A stretch of 12,949 nt of DNA. It comes from Neolentinus lepideus HHB14362 ss-1 (lineage: Eukaryota > Basidiomycota > Agaricomycetes > Gloeophyllales > Gloeophyllaceae). The position numbers were made by a program, and so were the translations under genes. Under the pieces are notes generated by a model. The model did no database searches and was not told the DNA's origin. It saw nothing but the letters and a program-made list of their open reading frames with translations. The stretch's first letter is position 1; each line of letters opens with the position of its first letter. The stretch lies in contig KV425653.1 in assembly GCA_001632425.1 (NCBI GenBank), positions 66,703 through 79,651 of the forward strand. Reading direction: 5' to 3'. Positions 1 to 6,204 of this stretch are shown here, piece by piece.

Positions 1-329
1 AATCAACTCACCATGACTGTCAACAATGCTCTCCTGAAGCCTCTAGAGAACATTCCAGCACTGAATGATGGCAACTGGTTCACCTAGTCCAAGCCTATGA
101 CCAAGTTTCTCAATGCTTGTGGTGCCACCTATGTTTATGCTACCATAAAGCCTACTCTTGCTGAGAAGGATAAGGAGTTGGATGGGCAGGTGGCTTGGTT
201 GATCTATGGGAAGGTTTCTGCTGAGTGGCAGTATCTGATTGAGGATGCTGAGACTGCCTGGGACACTTGGAAGGCATTGAAGGGTCAGTTTGAGAAATCA
301 ACTATGGGGAGCAGGATTAAGGCACGTAG
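1..329 (+). pseudogene. Gag fragment of a different Copia-type retrotransposon
   Basis: The frame starting at base 1 is a Copia-type Gag (UBN2/Retrotran_gag-like) piece. A plausible start is the ATG at 13. It shows the usual N-terminal pattern of these Gags: an L-x-G/D-x-N-W stretch, then a methionine and F-L, then a W-x-x-L-x-x-x-F block near its end (W-K-A-L-K-G-Q-F). Gag would form the particle that packages element RNA. The frame has a stop (TAG, 85-87), so it is already broken, and it ends where the 5' LTR of element 1 begins at 330; the rest of the gene does not reappear in the window. Its residues do not match the Gag of the three other elements here, so it is a separate family. The family call comes from pattern recognition, not a search. 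Confidence 0.65.
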
Positions 330-374
330 TGTCAGCATAAGTGCCTATCTGGGCAGCAAGACTCTCTTACTATG

Positions 375-457
375 CAAAACAAAATCCACTTTTAGCCTGA
401 ATTGAACCTGCAGTCTTGGGAGACTGCAGTAGGTGATATTACCACTTCACCATTATG
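375..457 (-). repeat. tRNA-derived SINE-like insertion in the 5' LTR
   Basis: This 83-bp piece is absent from the 3' LTR and from the element 2 LTR and restores the 242-bp LTR length when removed. Read on the minus strand it has an A-box-like sequence (TGGTGAAGTGGT, complement of 441-452), an anticodon-arm-like hairpin with an 8-bp stem (CTGCAGTC/GACTGCAG) and loop TCCCAA, a B-box-like GGTTCAATTC (complement of 399-408), and a T/G-rich tail (TTTTGTTTTG). Flanks share TATG (371-374 and 454-457), a weak 4-bp duplication. The T stem does not pair well, so it is not a working tRNA. A glycine tRNA origin is possible from the CCC in the loop, but unproven. Confidence 0.5.
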
Positions 458-567
458 TCTTGCCTTAACCTCTATGACTCGGACCTCTTATTCCCTACTT
501 TATTTTGCTTCTTTCCTTATTCATCTCGTGTGTTTCTCATGCCACATTACTCCCTAAAATGCTTGGA

Positions 568-607
568 GAGTCAAGCTCTTCTTCATCCAACTTATAGAGC
601 TTGACTC
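568..607 (+). other. Perfect 12-bp inverted repeat (hairpin) in the 5' LTR
   Basis: GAGTCAAGCTCT at 568-579 pairs fully with AGAGCTTGACTC at 596-607 across a 16-nt spacer. The same hairpin is present in the 3' LTR (6118-6157, one G-U change) and in the element 2 LTR (9847-9886). It lies about 50 bp before the LTR end, where R/U5 RNA would be, and could act in RNA processing or packaging. That role is inference. Confidence 0.8.
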
Positions 608-654
608 AGGCTTCCTGGTGTGCATTGTGAGACCTACAGCCTTCCAGCTTGATA

Positions 655-670
655 GGTTATGAGCCCAACA
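655..670 (+). promoter_or_regulatory. Primer binding site for initiator tRNA-Met (anticodon arm)
   Basis: GGTTATGAGCCC (655-666), extended by AACA, is the reverse complement of the tRNA-iMet anticodon stem-loop (GGGCUCAUAACC, anticodon CAU). It directly follows the LTR end. Drosophila copia and yeast Ty5 prime from a half-tRNA cut in this loop rather than from the tRNA 3' end, so the same mechanism is expected here. The identical site is found in element 2. Confidence 0.88.
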
Positions 671-1032
671 CTTTAGGGTCTCGAAAATTGCACTTTTAGC
701 TCATCATCTGCGCTCTAGAGGTACATCCAACCTCATCTGGATCCATCCATCCGCCATCCATCTCTATTTCGACTTTCTGTCTACTCTAGTGGTCCATCCA
801 GACCCTACGACATCAATTCCAGCTTCCTATCACTGTCCTACGCTTTTTCGCTGTGTGATCACCCCTAGAATCACTCCTTGGCCCATTTCAACCATCTACT
901 CGCTCTCCAGCTTCATCTCTTGGTCAAAACTTGCTCATCTGGTCTCAGACTGGTCTCTACTGCTCCATACTCTCATCCTACGCCATCATCACTGTTGTCG
1001 CTGCCACATCACCCTCCATCGTCGCCATTACC
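671..1032 (+). other. Untranslated leader of element 1
   Basis: No convincing gene. The stretch is C/T-rich and gives short open frames in several phases. From primer site to the gag ATG it is 378 bp, exactly the length in element 2, so the leader is conserved without indels. From 931 the gag frame is open upstream of the chosen ATG, leaving a possible 34-residue N-terminal extension. RNA packaging signals would be expected here, but none can be pinpointed. Confidence 0.7.
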
Positions 1033-2027
1033 ATGTCAACAACCACTCCTACCACCAAGCATCCATTCCTAGCTCTTGGGGAGCACAACTATAGGTCCTG
1101 GGCTGATGATATGGAGGCCTACCTGAAGACTCTTGATCTCTGGGATGTTACCAATGATCCTACAGCTGCTCTGCTGCCTATAGATGCTGCAAACCCAACG
1201 ACAGAGGAGAGGAAGAAGGTACAGGACTGGGAGAAGCACAAGGGTCAGGCTAGTGGTCAGATCTGGTTAGCGGTTGAGGATGGACAGAAGGTGCATGTTA
1301 AGGAGGTTAAGAGCGACCCGGCGAAGATGTGGTTGAAGCTGAAGGAGGTTCACGTTCAGCAGAAGCCAGGTACATGTTTCAATGCTTATGACACACTTCT
1401 GGGCTTCGCAAGCTCGCGGGGGAGTCTCTTGCTTCTCTTATGGCTCAAGCAGACAAGGCCATGCAAGATATCTGTGCACTGCACCCCAAGGACTTTACTA
1501 TTGACTCCCTCAACAATGACTTCACCTCCATGGCTCTCATTTGTGCTCTCCCCGCTGAATACAACAACTTCATGTCATCTTTACTCCTGCTCGACTCCCT
1601 CGACCTCTCCAAACTCCAATCTGTGTTTCAGAATGAGGAATCCCAGCGCTTCACTTGCAGCATTGATACTTCGCCCTCTCTGGCTATGGCAGCTGGCTTT
1701 ACTTCTACTTCCTCGCAGGGCATTCGCTGCACGTTCTGTGACTGGGAGGGTCATACCGAAGCTAGCTGTGAGTTCAACGAGAGCGCTGCGAAGACACAGA
1801 AGGCGAAGACTGCTGATCATCACCAGGAGCATAGGGGAGGGAAGAAGAAGGCTCAGAACGTGCAGGAGGCATCCGAGGATGTTGAGGCCTCTGCTAACAT
1901 TGCGGAGTACGCTGGTAAAGCAAGTGTTGCTCTCTCTGCTTTGGATCGCTCTTCTTGGCTCTCTTCACTGGCAGCTGCTAATTGGAACACCGACACAGGT
2001 GCTCCTTCACACATGATGCCCCATTGA
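1033..2027 (+). pseudogene. gag and start of protease, element 1 (frameshifted, stop)
   Basis: The ATG at 1033 opens a UBN2-like Gag (N-terminal MSTTTPTTK, then W-A-D-D-M-E-A-Y-L). The same start is found in element 2. A run of four G in the intact sister copy (element 3) is three G here at 1401-1403, so the frame changes at that point and continues in the phase of 1440-2027. The second half carries a CCHC zinc knuckle (C-x2-C-x4-H-x4-C, 1728-1769) for RNA binding and the aspartic protease active site D-T-G (1992-2000) in the context NTDTGAPSHM. The frame ends at TGA 2025-2027, where element 3 has CGA (arginine). Gag and protease lie in one frame with pol, so in the ancestor the products would be released from a single polyprotein. 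Not functional as it stands. Confidence 0.9.
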
Positions 2028-3159
2028 CATTGGTTCACTTCCTACTCTCCCCATATCATCCCTGTGCGCCTCGCAAATGATACTATCATCTATACTGCTG
2101 GGATGGGGTCTGTGATGTTTGAGCTGGTTCTGGGAGAGTCTAAGGCACCTGTAGTTGTACTCCATGACATTCTTCATGTTCCTCAGCTTGGGTCTAATCT
2201 ACTGTCTGTCTACCATCTGACTAGGACTAAGGGCTATCGCTGCATGATCCAGGACACTCTAGCATCATTCTACTTACACAGTAAGCTTGTCTTCACTGCG
2301 TCTGTCAATGATCGCAACACCAGCTATCTGAATGGTCATATGCTAGTGTCCCCATCACAGAGCGCATCGCTCGCTGATGCATGTCCTCTGGACTTGGCAC
2401 TTTGGCACTGTCACTTGTCCCATGTCAACCTTGACTACCTTCAGCGCATGAAGCAGAAGCAGCTGGTGCAAGGTCTGGTCATTCACTCTAGCAGCATTCC
2501 AGATCCTATCTGTGAGCCTTGCATCACTGGTAAGCAACATTGTCATGATGTCCCTCAGCACGCTACGTGTCCCTCAGCTCCACTAGACCTCATTGTCTCT
2601 GACTTGAAGGGTCCATTCCCTGTTGTTTCAATTGAAGGCTATCACTACTGGATCACCTTCATTGATGCACATACTCGCTACTTCACCGTCACTTTCCTTA
2701 AGCATAAGAGCAATGCTTTCACTGCATTTAAAGTCTTTAAGGCACAGGTGGAGACAGAACTTGGGTGGAAGATCAAGTCTTCAATGGATGATAAGGGTGG
2801 GGAGTATGTTGGCAAGGATTGGGATGAGTTCTGTCATCAGGAGGGTATTGTGCGCAAGCACACTGAGACAGACGAGCCTTATCAGAATGGGATTGCTGAG
2901 CGCACTAACCAGACTATCCAGGTGGCTGTCACTGCTATGCTCTTCGAGGCCAAGCTACCTGCTTCATTCTGGACTTATGCTGTTTGCTGTTTTGTCCATG
3001 TTCACAACTGCATCCCTTGCTCTGCGCTCTCTGGTGCGATTCCCTATTCCTTGTGGAAGAAGGGAAAGAAACCCGATGTCTCCTACTTCTGGGTCTTTGG
3101 CTCGCTTGCTTATGTCCTTATATGCAAGAAGCAGTGGAAGGTGCTTTAGCCTCACACTT
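2028..3159 (+). pseudogene. protease remainder, GAG-pre-integrase and integrase core, element 1
   Basis: This continues the pol frame after the TGA at 2025. Around 2397-2530 lies the integrase zinc-binding region (H-x-H... then C-E-P-C), the GAG_pre-integrs domain. The catalytic core shows D in S-D-L-K-G-P (2601-2603), D in D-K-G-G-E-Y (2790-2792) and E in Q-N-G-I-A-E-R (2898-2900). Exactly 35 residues separate the last two, a full DD35E triad that would insert element cDNA into the host chromosome. The frame is closed by TAG 3147-3149, where element 3 has CAG. A solo LTR sits 15 bp further on. The catalytic residues survive although the gene is broken on both sides. Confidence 0.9.
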
Positions 3160-3164
3160 GCAAG

Positions 3165-3380
3165 TGTTAGGATTGTATTGTATCAGACACATTTCAGTAG
3201 CCACAGTAGCCACAGTAGCCAAATAGGTACAAACAATTTCGCACTTTTGGTAGCTAGTGCCACTGGATGTACTTTCCTTAGTCCGTTGCTTTATACTAGC
3301 CTCCAGTTTGTGTCTGTGTCTGTGTCTGAGCTCAGGGCACCTTTGGTGTTCTATCTACCCTATATCCACTGCGCTTGACA
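3165..3380. repeat. 216-bp solo LTR, copy A, in integrase C-terminal region
   Basis: Begins TGTTAGGATT and ends GCTTGACA, flanked by the 5-bp target duplication GCAAG (3160-3164 and 3381-3385). Element 3 has no insertion here. TG...CA ends plus a 5-bp duplication indicate a solo LTR left by LTR-LTR recombination. Inside are three copies of the 9-mer AGTAGCCAC and three of TGTGTC. A second copy at 8651-8866 has the same length and differs at about three positions. It is unlike the 242-bp family LTR. Confidence 0.9.
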
Positions 3381-4784
3381 GCAAGTGTATCTTTGTTGGC
3401 TATGCCCCTGGTACTCGTGCTTGGCTCTTCTGGGATCCTGCGGAGTGCAAGTTCTTCAATAGTTCTAATGCTGTCTTTGATGAATGCTGCTCTCCTGGTA
3501 ACGCTCGCAACATCAACCCATTTAGTGATCCTCTTAGCTCCGTCGACGTCCCTGATCAGGGGGGAGATGATGAGCTTCCTTTGGATGTACCAGATCAGGG
3601 GGGAGATGATGATGATGATGCTGCACCCCATACACCTCCAGCTATTGCTCCGCCTCCTTCTCCAGAGCCTATTCTGACTCCTGGACCCCCACCAAATGTC
3701 GACCCTCCAGCTAATCCACCTCCTTGATGCTCCACTCGCTCAACGTGCCAACAGGGCTCTCTTAATGAGACTGCACTGTGACGTGGAAATCTGACTCCCC
3801 CTGGTGCTAGAGTCTCTCCTGCTGCTCCATCTCACACCTCTGACTCTCCTGACCCACTCAAACTCCCTACACCCTCTCCAGCCCCTCCCGATCAGTTCCA
3901 TCCTCCAGATGATGATGTGGAAGAGGATGAGCTCAATATTGGATCAGGGTATGTGAAGGATGAGGGTGATCTGGCTAGTGCTATGTTGGCTGGTATGGAC
4001 TTTGTCTTTGCTGGTCAGACTGTCGAGTATTGGTCTTGGGAAGACGCTCTGGACTACGCCTTCGAGTCTGTTGTCCAGACTGCGTCCAAGGGTGAGGAAC
4101 ATACCAGTGAGCCTCGTACATTCTGTGAGGTGATGCAGCATCCAGAGGAGGAGCACCAGCAATGGTTGAAGGCAGCTCAGGATGAAATCCAGTCTCTTGT
4201 CAAGAATGGGATGTTCGAGCTGGTTGAGTGTCCTCCGGGTCGCAAGGCCATTGGGAGTCACTGGGTTTTCAAGGTGAAGCGCAATGCAGATGGCTCTATT
4301 GAGCACTACAAGGGTCGCTTAGTCACAAAGGGCTTCTCACAGCGCCCTGGCTTCGATTACAACGAGACCTTTGCCCCTACACCAAAGTGGGCCTCTCTGT
4401 GCATCATTCTCACCTTAGCTGCTTTAGAGGACCTGGAGCTTGAGAGTGTTGATATCTCGACTGCGTATCTCAATGGGACATTGGAGGAGGACATTTATAT
4501 GTGTCAACCTGAGGGATCTGAGCAGAAGGGACCAGAGTGGGTTTGGCGACTACAGAAGTCACTTTATGACCTTAAGCAGGCTGGGAGACATTGGCATGAG
4601 AAGCTGAATGAGGTCTTGACTGAGAAACTAGGCTTCTTGCATCTGACCTGTGAGCATAGCATCTGGGTCTATGGGAAGGAGGATGTGCCTATCATCATCC
4701 TGGTCTTTGTCGATGATATGACTATTGCCAGCAAGTCTTCTGTTGTGGTTCAGAAGGCCAAGGACGATCTGAGGCAGCATTTCA
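3381..4784 (+). pseudogene. integrase C-terminus, linker and N-terminal part of reverse transcriptase, element 1
   Basis: The pol frame resumes after the solo LTR (shifted by 221 bp). The stretch C-I-F-V-G-Y-A-P-G-T-R-A-W and W-D-P belongs to the conserved end of the Copia integrase region. A low-complexity linker follows, with a duplicated V-P-D-Q-G-G-D-D block and a proline-rich run. In-frame TGA stops at 3725-3727 and 3779-3781 both replace CGA codons of element 3. Reverse transcriptase (RVT_2) begins near 4150 (Q-Q-W-L-K-A-A-Q-D-E-I) and includes V-D-I-S-T-A-Y-L-N-G, Y-M-x-Q-P-E-G and the catalytic F-V-D-D (4706-4717), which would copy element RNA into DNA. The gene is interrupted at 4785 by the tRNA-bearing insertion. 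Confidence 0.9.
3555..3605 (+). repeat. Two internal copies of the polypurine tract in a 39-bp repeat
   Basis: ATCAGGGGGGAG occurs at 3555-3566 and 3594-3605, 39 bp apart, and is identical to the tract before the 3' LTR (5951-5962). The sequence codes for D-Q-G-G-D in the linker. Both copies are also exact in element 3 (12300-12311 and 12339-12350). They could act as central polypurine tracts for a second plus-strand start, as in Ty1 and lentiviruses; this role is inferred. Confidence 0.75.
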
Positions 4785-4910
4785 TGTTGGAATTGGTAAT
4801 CACACTTACTCATCCAACAGGAGTGGGTCCCTGTACTGTCATAAGCCCTCATAACACTTAGTGCATTGCATGTGTGCCATTAGAGTGGAGGCTACAGTTA
4901 CACTCAGCTG

Positions 4911-4932
4911 TAACTAGTCATATGACTAGTTA
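4911..4932. repeat. Perfect 22-bp palindrome
   Basis: The half site TAACTAGTCAT is followed at once by its exact reverse complement, with no spacer. It lies in the insertion, 16 bp before the tRNA-like part, and overlaps the right arm of a 7-bp hairpin (AGTTACA 4896-4902 with TGTAACT 4909-4915). The two structures cannot form together in RNA. Confidence 0.9.
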
Positions 4933-4948
4933 TCTCTACTGAACTTAG

Positions 4949-5021
4949 GACTGGATAGCTCAGTTGGTAGAGTGTCTGGGTATCATCCAGTAGGCCCTGG
5001 GGTCAATCCCCGGTCTGGTCA
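4949..5021 (+). tRNA. tRNA-like cloverleaf, anticodon ATC (probably not a decoding tRNA)
   Basis: The 73 nt fold as a standard tRNA. The acceptor stem is GACTGGA with TCTGGTC (all seven pairs, two G-U). The D arm is GCTC/GAGT with loop AGTTGGTA. The anticodon stem is TCTGG/CCAGT (four pairs, one mismatch) with loop GTATCAT. A 5-nt variable region follows, then the T arm CTGGG/CCCGG with loop GTCAATC, and discriminator A. The A box (TAGCTCAGTTGG) and B box (GGGTCAATCCC) are near consensus, so RNA polymerase III could start here. The anticodon ATC would read an Asp codon with A34, which eukaryotes do not use in a two-codon box, and T54 is G. No run of four T follows. Best read as the tRNA-derived part of the surrounding insertion. 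Confidence 0.6.
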
Positions 5022-5037
5022 TTTATTGCACCCTAAT

Positions 5038-5933
5038 ATTTCAAGCTGCGTGACTTAGGTCCTACCTCTTGGCTCCTGGGTGTCGAAATGAAGTGCGACC
5101 ACTCCTCTTGGACTCTGACCATCTCCCAGTGCCAGTACATCCTCAATATCTTGTCGTGCTTCAGTATGGCTGATTGCGACTCTGTTTCAATGCCTATGGA
5201 CCCTGGCTCTAAGCTTAGTGCAACCATGGCTCCTCAGACTAAGGCTGAGTTTGATGAGATGCGCTCTGTGCCATATATCAATGCAGTTGGTGCCCTCGAT
5301 TATCTTGCTGTCGCTACATGTCCAGACATCACTTACAGCATTGGAGTCCTGGTGCGCTTCAGCAAGAACCCTGGCAAGCACCATTGGAAGGCTGTTAAGC
5401 ACCTATTTCGTTACCTGAAGGGTACTATTGACTACAAGCTGACATACTCTCCCTCATTGTCGACTGCGCTGTTTACAACCTTCACTGATGCTGATCATGC
5501 TGGGAACCCTGACAATGGTCGCTCTATGAGTGGTTATGTTGTCAAGATGGGTTCTGGTGCTATCTCCTGGTCTAGTCGCCTTCAGTCTATCATTACTCTC
5601 TTGACTACTGAGGCTGAGTATGTTGCCACTGTCTCTGCAGCTCAGGAGATTCTCTGGTTGTGCAACATCTTGACTGAGCTTGGTCATTCTCTCTCTGGGC
5701 CATCTATGCTGTACATTGACAACCAGTCTGCTTTAGCTGTTGCAAAGAATCCCGAGCATCATGGGCGCATGAAGCACTTGGACTTGAGGTTCTACTGGCT
5801 ACGGGATGAGGTTGTGAGGGGCAGGATTGGGTTGGTGCATCTTAGGACAGATGAGATGCCAGCTGATTGTATGACGAAAGCGTTGGCTAAGGGAAAGGTG
5901 GAGACCATGGTTGGTCTTTTAGGTTTGGTTTGA
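5038..5933 (+). pseudogene. C-terminal reverse transcriptase and RNase H, element 1
   Basis: This continues the reverse transcriptase after the insertion (D-L-G-P-T-S-W-L-L-G) and runs to the true end of pol at TGA 5931-5933. The longest uninterrupted ATG-started part is 5088-5933. RNase H, which removes the RNA strand after copying, shows all three expected acidic sites: D in T-D-A-D-H-A-G (5487-5489), E in T-T-E-A-E-Y (5610-5612) and D in Y-I-D-N-Q-S-A (5718-5720). The Copia end motif A-D-C-M-T-K-A-L follows. This end of the gene has no stop or frameshift of its own; it is inactive only because of the damage upstream. It is the only copy in the window that contains RNase H. Confidence 0.92.
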
Positions 5934-5950
5934 CTTTGTAGAGGTGCCTC

Positions 5951-5962
5951 ATCAGGGGGGAG
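5951..5962 (+). promoter_or_regulatory. 3' polypurine tract
   Basis: ATCAGGGGGGAG ends immediately before the 3' LTR (TGTCAGC at 5963) and 17 bp after the pol stop. The purine run (5954-5962) is the expected primer for plus-strand DNA synthesis. Confidence 0.88.
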
Positions 5963-6204
5963 TGTCAGCATTAGTGCCTATTCAGACATGAAGACACCCT
6001 AGTATGTGTTTCTCTGTCCTTCTTTGACTCGGACCTGTTGCATCCTATTTTCATTTTGATGTTTCCTTATTCTTCTCATGTCTTTCCCATGCCACATTAC
6101 TCCCTAAAACACGTTCAGAGTCAAGTTCTTCTTCATCCAACTTATAGAGCTTGACTCAGGCTTCCTGGTGTGCATTGTGAGACCTACATGCTTCCAGCTT
6201 GATA
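5963..6204 (+). repeat. 3' LTR of element 1
   Basis: 242 bp from TGTCAGCATT to CTTGATA. By hand count it differs from the 5' LTR at about 49 positions but from the element 2 LTR at only about 18, so it seems closer to element 2 than to its own partner. The 12-bp hairpin is at 6118-6129 and 6146-6157. Right after it, at 6205, element 2 begins in mid-gene with no target duplication. Confidence 0.92.

Larger units (their letters stand above)
330..654 (+). repeat. 5' LTR of element 1, with an 83-bp insertion
   Basis: Begins TGTCAGCAT and ends CTTGATA directly before the primer site. Length is 325 bp, or 242 bp without the inserted 375-457 piece, exactly the length of the 3' LTR. Bases up to about 560 differ strongly from the 3' LTR while the last ~75 bp are almost identical, so this LTR may be a mosaic. 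The family LTR ends in TA rather than CA; the two ends still form an imperfect inverted repeat (TGTCAGC / TATCAAGC). Confidence 0.9.
4785..5037 (+). mobile_element. 253-bp tRNA-bearing non-autonomous insertion in reverse transcriptase
   Basis: The pol sequence of element 2 runs straight through this position. Here 253 bp are inserted between two ATTTCA copies (4779-4784 and 5038-5043), the target duplication. Removing insertion plus one duplication (259 bp) puts the reverse transcriptase back in frame, which confirms the borders. It starts TGTTGGA and has a matching TCCAACA at 4813-4819, a 7-bp hairpin at 4896-4915, a perfect 22-bp palindrome at 4911-4932 and a complete tRNA-like cloverleaf at 4949-5021. 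No coding capacity. If the duplication is read as 5 bp (TTTCA), the ends are TG...TA. A usual tRNA-SINE has the tRNA at its 5' end, whereas here it is at the 3' end, so the class is unclear. Confidence 0.8.
330..6204 (+). mobile_element. Ty1/Copia LTR retrotransposon, element 1 (two LTRs, degenerate)
   Basis: Order: 5' LTR, tRNA-iMet primer site, 378-bp leader including the primer site, gag, protease, integrase, reverse transcriptase, RNase H, polypurine tract, 3' LTR. Integrase before reverse transcriptase is the Copia order. Gag and pol share one reading frame. Total 5875 bp; taking out the 83-bp, 216+5-bp and 253+6-bp insertions leaves about 5.3 kb, a normal Copia size. It cannot be autonomous: a 1-bp deletion near 1401, stops at 2025, 3147, 3725 and 3779, and insertions at 375, 3165 and 4785. 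The 5 bp before the left LTR (CGTAG) do not match those after the right LTR (CTTAA), so no target duplication flanks it. Confidence 0.93.

Noticed and set aside
789..1094. A 101-codon open frame in the leader of element 1
   Set aside because: It overlaps the gag start in another phase, has low-complexity composition from C/T-rich sequence, and the element 2 counterpart differs by many replacements without known motifs. Treated as leader.
1401..1403. Programmed frameshift between gag parts
   Set aside because: Elements 2 and 3 have one more G and an open frame here, so it is a mutation in element 1.
1990..2070. A stop codon read-through separating Gag from Pol
   Set aside because: The TGA at 2025 lies after the protease active site and is CGA in element 3; it is a private nonsense change.
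3190..3340. A CRISPR-like array from AGTAGCCAC and TGTGTC repeats
   Set aside because: Short tandem repeats without spacers inside a solo LTR; simple-sequence repeats only.
2623..3378. A 251-codon frame overlapping the integrase of element 1
   Set aside because: Alternative phase of the DD35E integrase region running into the solo LTR; no family motif of its own.
4785..4819. A 35-bp mini-element with TGTTGGA...TCCAACA ends
   Set aside because: No target duplication at 4819; the true borders are set by ATTTCA at 4779 and 5038. Read as a hairpin inside the larger insertion.
4949..5021. A functional host tRNA-Asp gene
   Set aside because: It lies inside an insertion with target duplication, the anticodon ATC is not used for Asp in eukaryotes, T54 is changed and no pol III T-run follows.
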